28,979 nucleotides of DNA from contig JAUCBJ010003167.1 of assembly GCA_032718475.1 (NCBI GenBank), forward strand, positions 1 to 28,979, written 5' to 3'. A model generated the notes under the pieces. That model saw only the letters and a list, made by a program, of their open reading frames with translations. It was not told where the DNA came from and ran no database searches. Origin of the DNA: Nemertoderma westbladi. Lineage: Eukaryota > Xenacoelomorpha > Nemertodermatida > Nemertodermatidae. The position numbers were made by a program, and so were the translations under genes. The stretch's first letter is position 1, and each line of letters begins with the position of its first letter. Of the stretch, positions 26,532-28,979 are shown one piece after another.

Positions 26532-27787
26532 TACTACTTTGTGTAGTGCATTGAATGTGAATGAGATGGCTTAGGGAAGCAGGTGCGCAAGCGGTGGTGT
26601 ACCGTACTGCTTTGTGTATAGTGCATTGGATGTGAATGAGATGGCTTAGGGAAGCAGGTGCGCAAGCAGTGGTGTACCGTACTGCTTTGTGTAGTGCATT
26701 GAATGTGAATGAGATGGCTTAGGGAAGCAGTTACGCAAGCGGTGGTGTATCGTACTGCTTTGTGTAGTGCATTGAATGTGAATGAGATGGCTATCGGGAA
26801 GCAGGTGCGCAAGCGGTGGTGTACCGTACTACTTTGTGTAGTGCATTGAATGTGAATGAGATGGCTTAGGGAAGCAGGTGCGCAAGCAGTGGTGTACCGT
26901 ACTGCTTTGTGTAGTGCATTGAATGTGAATGAGATTGCTTAGGGAAGCAGGTGCGCAAGCGGTGGTGTACCGTACTGCTTTGTGTAGTGCATTGAATGTG
27001 AATGAGATGGCTTAGGGAAGCAGGTGCGCAAGCGGTGGTGTACCGTACTGCTTTGTGTAGTGCATTGAATGTGAATGAGATGGCTTAGGGAAGCAGGTGC
27101 GCAAGCGGTGGTGTACCGTACTACTTTGTGTAGTGCATTGAATGTGAATGAGATGGCTTAGGGAAGCAGGTGCGCAAGCGGTGGTGTACCGTACTGCTTT
27201 GTGTAGTGCATTGAATGTGAATGAGATGGCTTAGGGAAGCAGGTGCGCAAGCGGTGGTGTACCGTACTACTTTGTGTAGTGCATTGAATGTGAATGAGAT
27301 GGCTTAGGGAAGCAGGTGCGCAAGCGGTGGTGTACCGTACTGCTTTGTGTAGTGCATTGAATGTGAATGAGATGGCTTAGGGAAGCAGGTGCGCAAGCGG
27401 TGGTGTACCGTACTACTTTGTGTAGTGCATTGAATGTGAATGAGATGGCTTAGGGAAGCAGGTGCGCAAGCGGTGGTGTACCGTACTGCTTTGTGTAGTG
27501 CATTGAATGTGAATGAGATGGCTTAGGGAAGCAGGTGCGCAAGCAGTGGTGTACCGTACTGCTTTGTGTAGTGCATTGAATGTGAATGAGATGGCTTAGG
27601 GAAGCAGGTGCGCAAGCGGTGGTGTACCGTACTACTTTGTGTAGTGCATTAAATGTGAATGAGATGGCTTAGGGAAGCAGTTACGCAAGCGGTGGTGTAC
27701 CGTACTGCTTTGTGTAGTGCATTGAATGTGAATGAGATGGCTATCGGGAAGCAGGTGCGCAAGCGATGGTGTACCGTACTGCTTTGT
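26532..27787. repeat. 73-bp minisatellite, about 17 copies, upstream of the KLF gene
   Basis: Unit of about 73 bp containing GTAGTGCATTGAATGTGAAT, GGGAAGCAGGTGCGCAAGCG and GGTGTACCGTACTGCTTTGT. A two-unit block marked by AGTTACGC followed by CTATCGGG occurs near both ends (26731 and 27681, 950 bp or 13 units apart). An ACTACTT/ACTGCTT alternation runs through the middle. Each unit carries one CAGGTG E-box. Open frames through the array are artefacts. Confidence 0.97.
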
Positions 27788-27885
27788 ACTCTACTATATA
27801 CTGTGGGCTGGCATGGCATCAAAGCATCATCGTTTCAAAATTATCAGTATTATATATATTATATAGTACTTTATTTAAGGAATTT

Positions 27886-27947
27886 ATTTTTCCACGGTAT
27901 AGCGGTCCGTTCCGACCAGCTGTATTTTTCCACGGTATAGCGGTCCG
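27886..27947. repeat. 24-bp direct repeat pair, 38 bp apart
   Basis: A 24-base word (ATTTTTCCACGGTATAGCGG plus TCCG) occurs at 27886-27909 and again at 27924-27947. The second copy runs into the pentanucleotide array. Confidence 0.9.
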
Positions 27948-27998
27948 GTCCGGTCCGGTCCGGTCCGGTCCGGTCCGGTCCGGTCCGGTCCGGTCCGG
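27941..27998. repeat. CGGTC pentanucleotide microsatellite, about 11 copies
   Basis: Perfect tandem CGGTC repeats in otherwise AT-rich DNA, probably expanded from the CGGTCCG end of the preceding direct repeat. The RSGPV reading is an artefact. Confidence 0.97.
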
Positions 27999-28873
27999 AA
28001 ATTAATTAAATTATTTTTTTTCTAAATTTTCTCAAAATTGTATTAAACCGAGAAAGCACAAATTGGAAAAAGTCGAAAAAATCAGCATGAACTGAAAAGT
28101 TATTAGATATTTAGTGTTTGCGACATAGACGAAATGAAAGCACTTTTTGTCACCATCTCCAATAAACTATGTCTGGTTCAGATTGTCAAAGACGTCGGAC
28201 TACCTGGAGTTAGAACCCCGAAGCTGTCTACATTTCATTTTTGCTAATGTATTCGACCTTGGGAGCTAGTATGTGGGGCCCTCTTGAAATCCAAACCCAA
28301 TAAGGATCCGACAATTGTGGCGGGATGTGTTTGTTGAAATGCGGAGAAAGAGAGCTGCAAAATGTGATTCTGTAAATCATGTAAAATATGTGACCCCTCC
28401 CGCACACCGTTATGGTTGCTTTTACCAGCGCCCGAATCACTGAACTATCTATCCTGGGGCTGAGAATGTAGGCAACTAACCTTATCTTAATGAGCTTCTC
28501 TTATATCTTATCCTTAAAATAGGGGCCCTTACCATCCAACCATTCATTGCATCTAGGTCAGACCACCTTTTTTATTCCGTACACGGCTTTACAATTGGCC
28601 CTTTGCATTCCTTGCACCGCGTTTAGGTTTTGGGCTGTTAACCCAGGGTCATGCTTTTTTCGGTCGTCTGCAGTATACATGAATACCGCGTTAAACACGT
28701 GGGTGTATTATTATAGGAGTAATGTGGCGCATATTTCAAATATCTTAATTTATATAAATAATACAGTGAATGTGGTATTTAGTAAAAAGCGCAAGAATTT
28801 GCATAAATTGCATATATTATAATATAATATTTGCATTTATAAAGTCCATAATGCATTAAGTTTGTTGTGGGTT

Positions 28874-28893
28874 GGGGGGGGGGGGGGGGGGGG
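28874..28893. repeat. Poly(G) tract, 20 bases
   Basis: Uninterrupted run of 20 G, the longest of four poly(G)/poly(C) tracts in the window. Confidence 0.9.
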
Positions 28894-28979
28894 CTTGACA
28901 CAAATTCAATCGGTCGAAATATATTTGATTATTATATTATGAAGATGTTGTAATTTTCTTAATAGATTTCCTCAATGAG

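Larger units (their letters stand above)
27788..28979. other. Non-coding right flank
   Basis: Contains the GGTCC pentanucleotide array, a GC-richer stretch (28140-28460) without a convincing exon, and a 20-base poly(G) tract. I recognise no gene. Confidence 0.5.

Noticed and set aside
26534-28005. Open frames through the 73-bp and CGGTC arrays
   Set aside because: Pure tandem-repeat translation with no domain and no splice signals.
28200-28230. tRNA-like B-box (GGTTCTAACTCC) on the minus strand
   Set aside because: No matching T-stem, A-box or acceptor stem could be formed around it. No tRNA or rRNA gene was found in the window.

Overview
The window is an AT-rich, intron-bearing animal nuclear locus. 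GT-AG introns, a Krueppel-like factor, a titin/twitchin-type muscle protein and a GABA/glycine-type Cys-loop receptor make it metazoan. The best guess is an invertebrate, possibly an invertebrate deuterostome such as a tunicate, but the species cannot be fixed from the sequence alone. Nothing bacterial or viral is present.

Layout. At 1-4122 lies a CR1/L2/Jockey-type LINE on the + strand. Its ORF2 (558-3884) is intact, with PHD finger, APE endonuclease and reverse transcriptase, and it ends in a hairpin plus an ACT microsatellite. A possible ORF1 tail runs to 209. At 5557-7296 is a large 17-bp minisatellite with higher-order structure. Exons at 7664-7847, 7982-8079, 13364-13491 and 13929-14100 (+ strand) encode one titin-type Ig domain followed by one fibronectin III domain. 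The 5.3-kb intron between the two domains holds an intronless anion-channel-like Cys-loop receptor on the opposite strand (8920-10380). It also holds a large imperfect foldback element (about 11353-12900) that was later split by a 626-bp insertion.

From 26155 down to 15218 on the - strand runs a four-exon KLF5-like gene (564 aa). Its introns and upstream flank carry four more tandem arrays: a 15-bp array, a 21-bp array with an 87-bp higher-order unit, a 32-bp array, and a 73-bp array about 375 bp upstream of the presumed start codon. The titin-like gene and the KLF gene converge. No further Ig/FN3 exon is visible after 14100. The rest (14101-15217, most of 19596-25978, 27788-28979) is AT-rich non-coding DNA with short hairpins, poly(G) tracts and a dispersed repeat.

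The genes do not form a pathway. The main points of interest are the receptor, which lacks the first cysteine of its signature loop, carries a glutamate inside the pore helix and has a cysteine-bearing tail; the nested arrangement; the foldback element with a datable insertion; and minisatellites whose units contain transcription-factor-like motifs (GATA, DR1 nuclear-receptor, E-box) in and around regulatory-gene introns.
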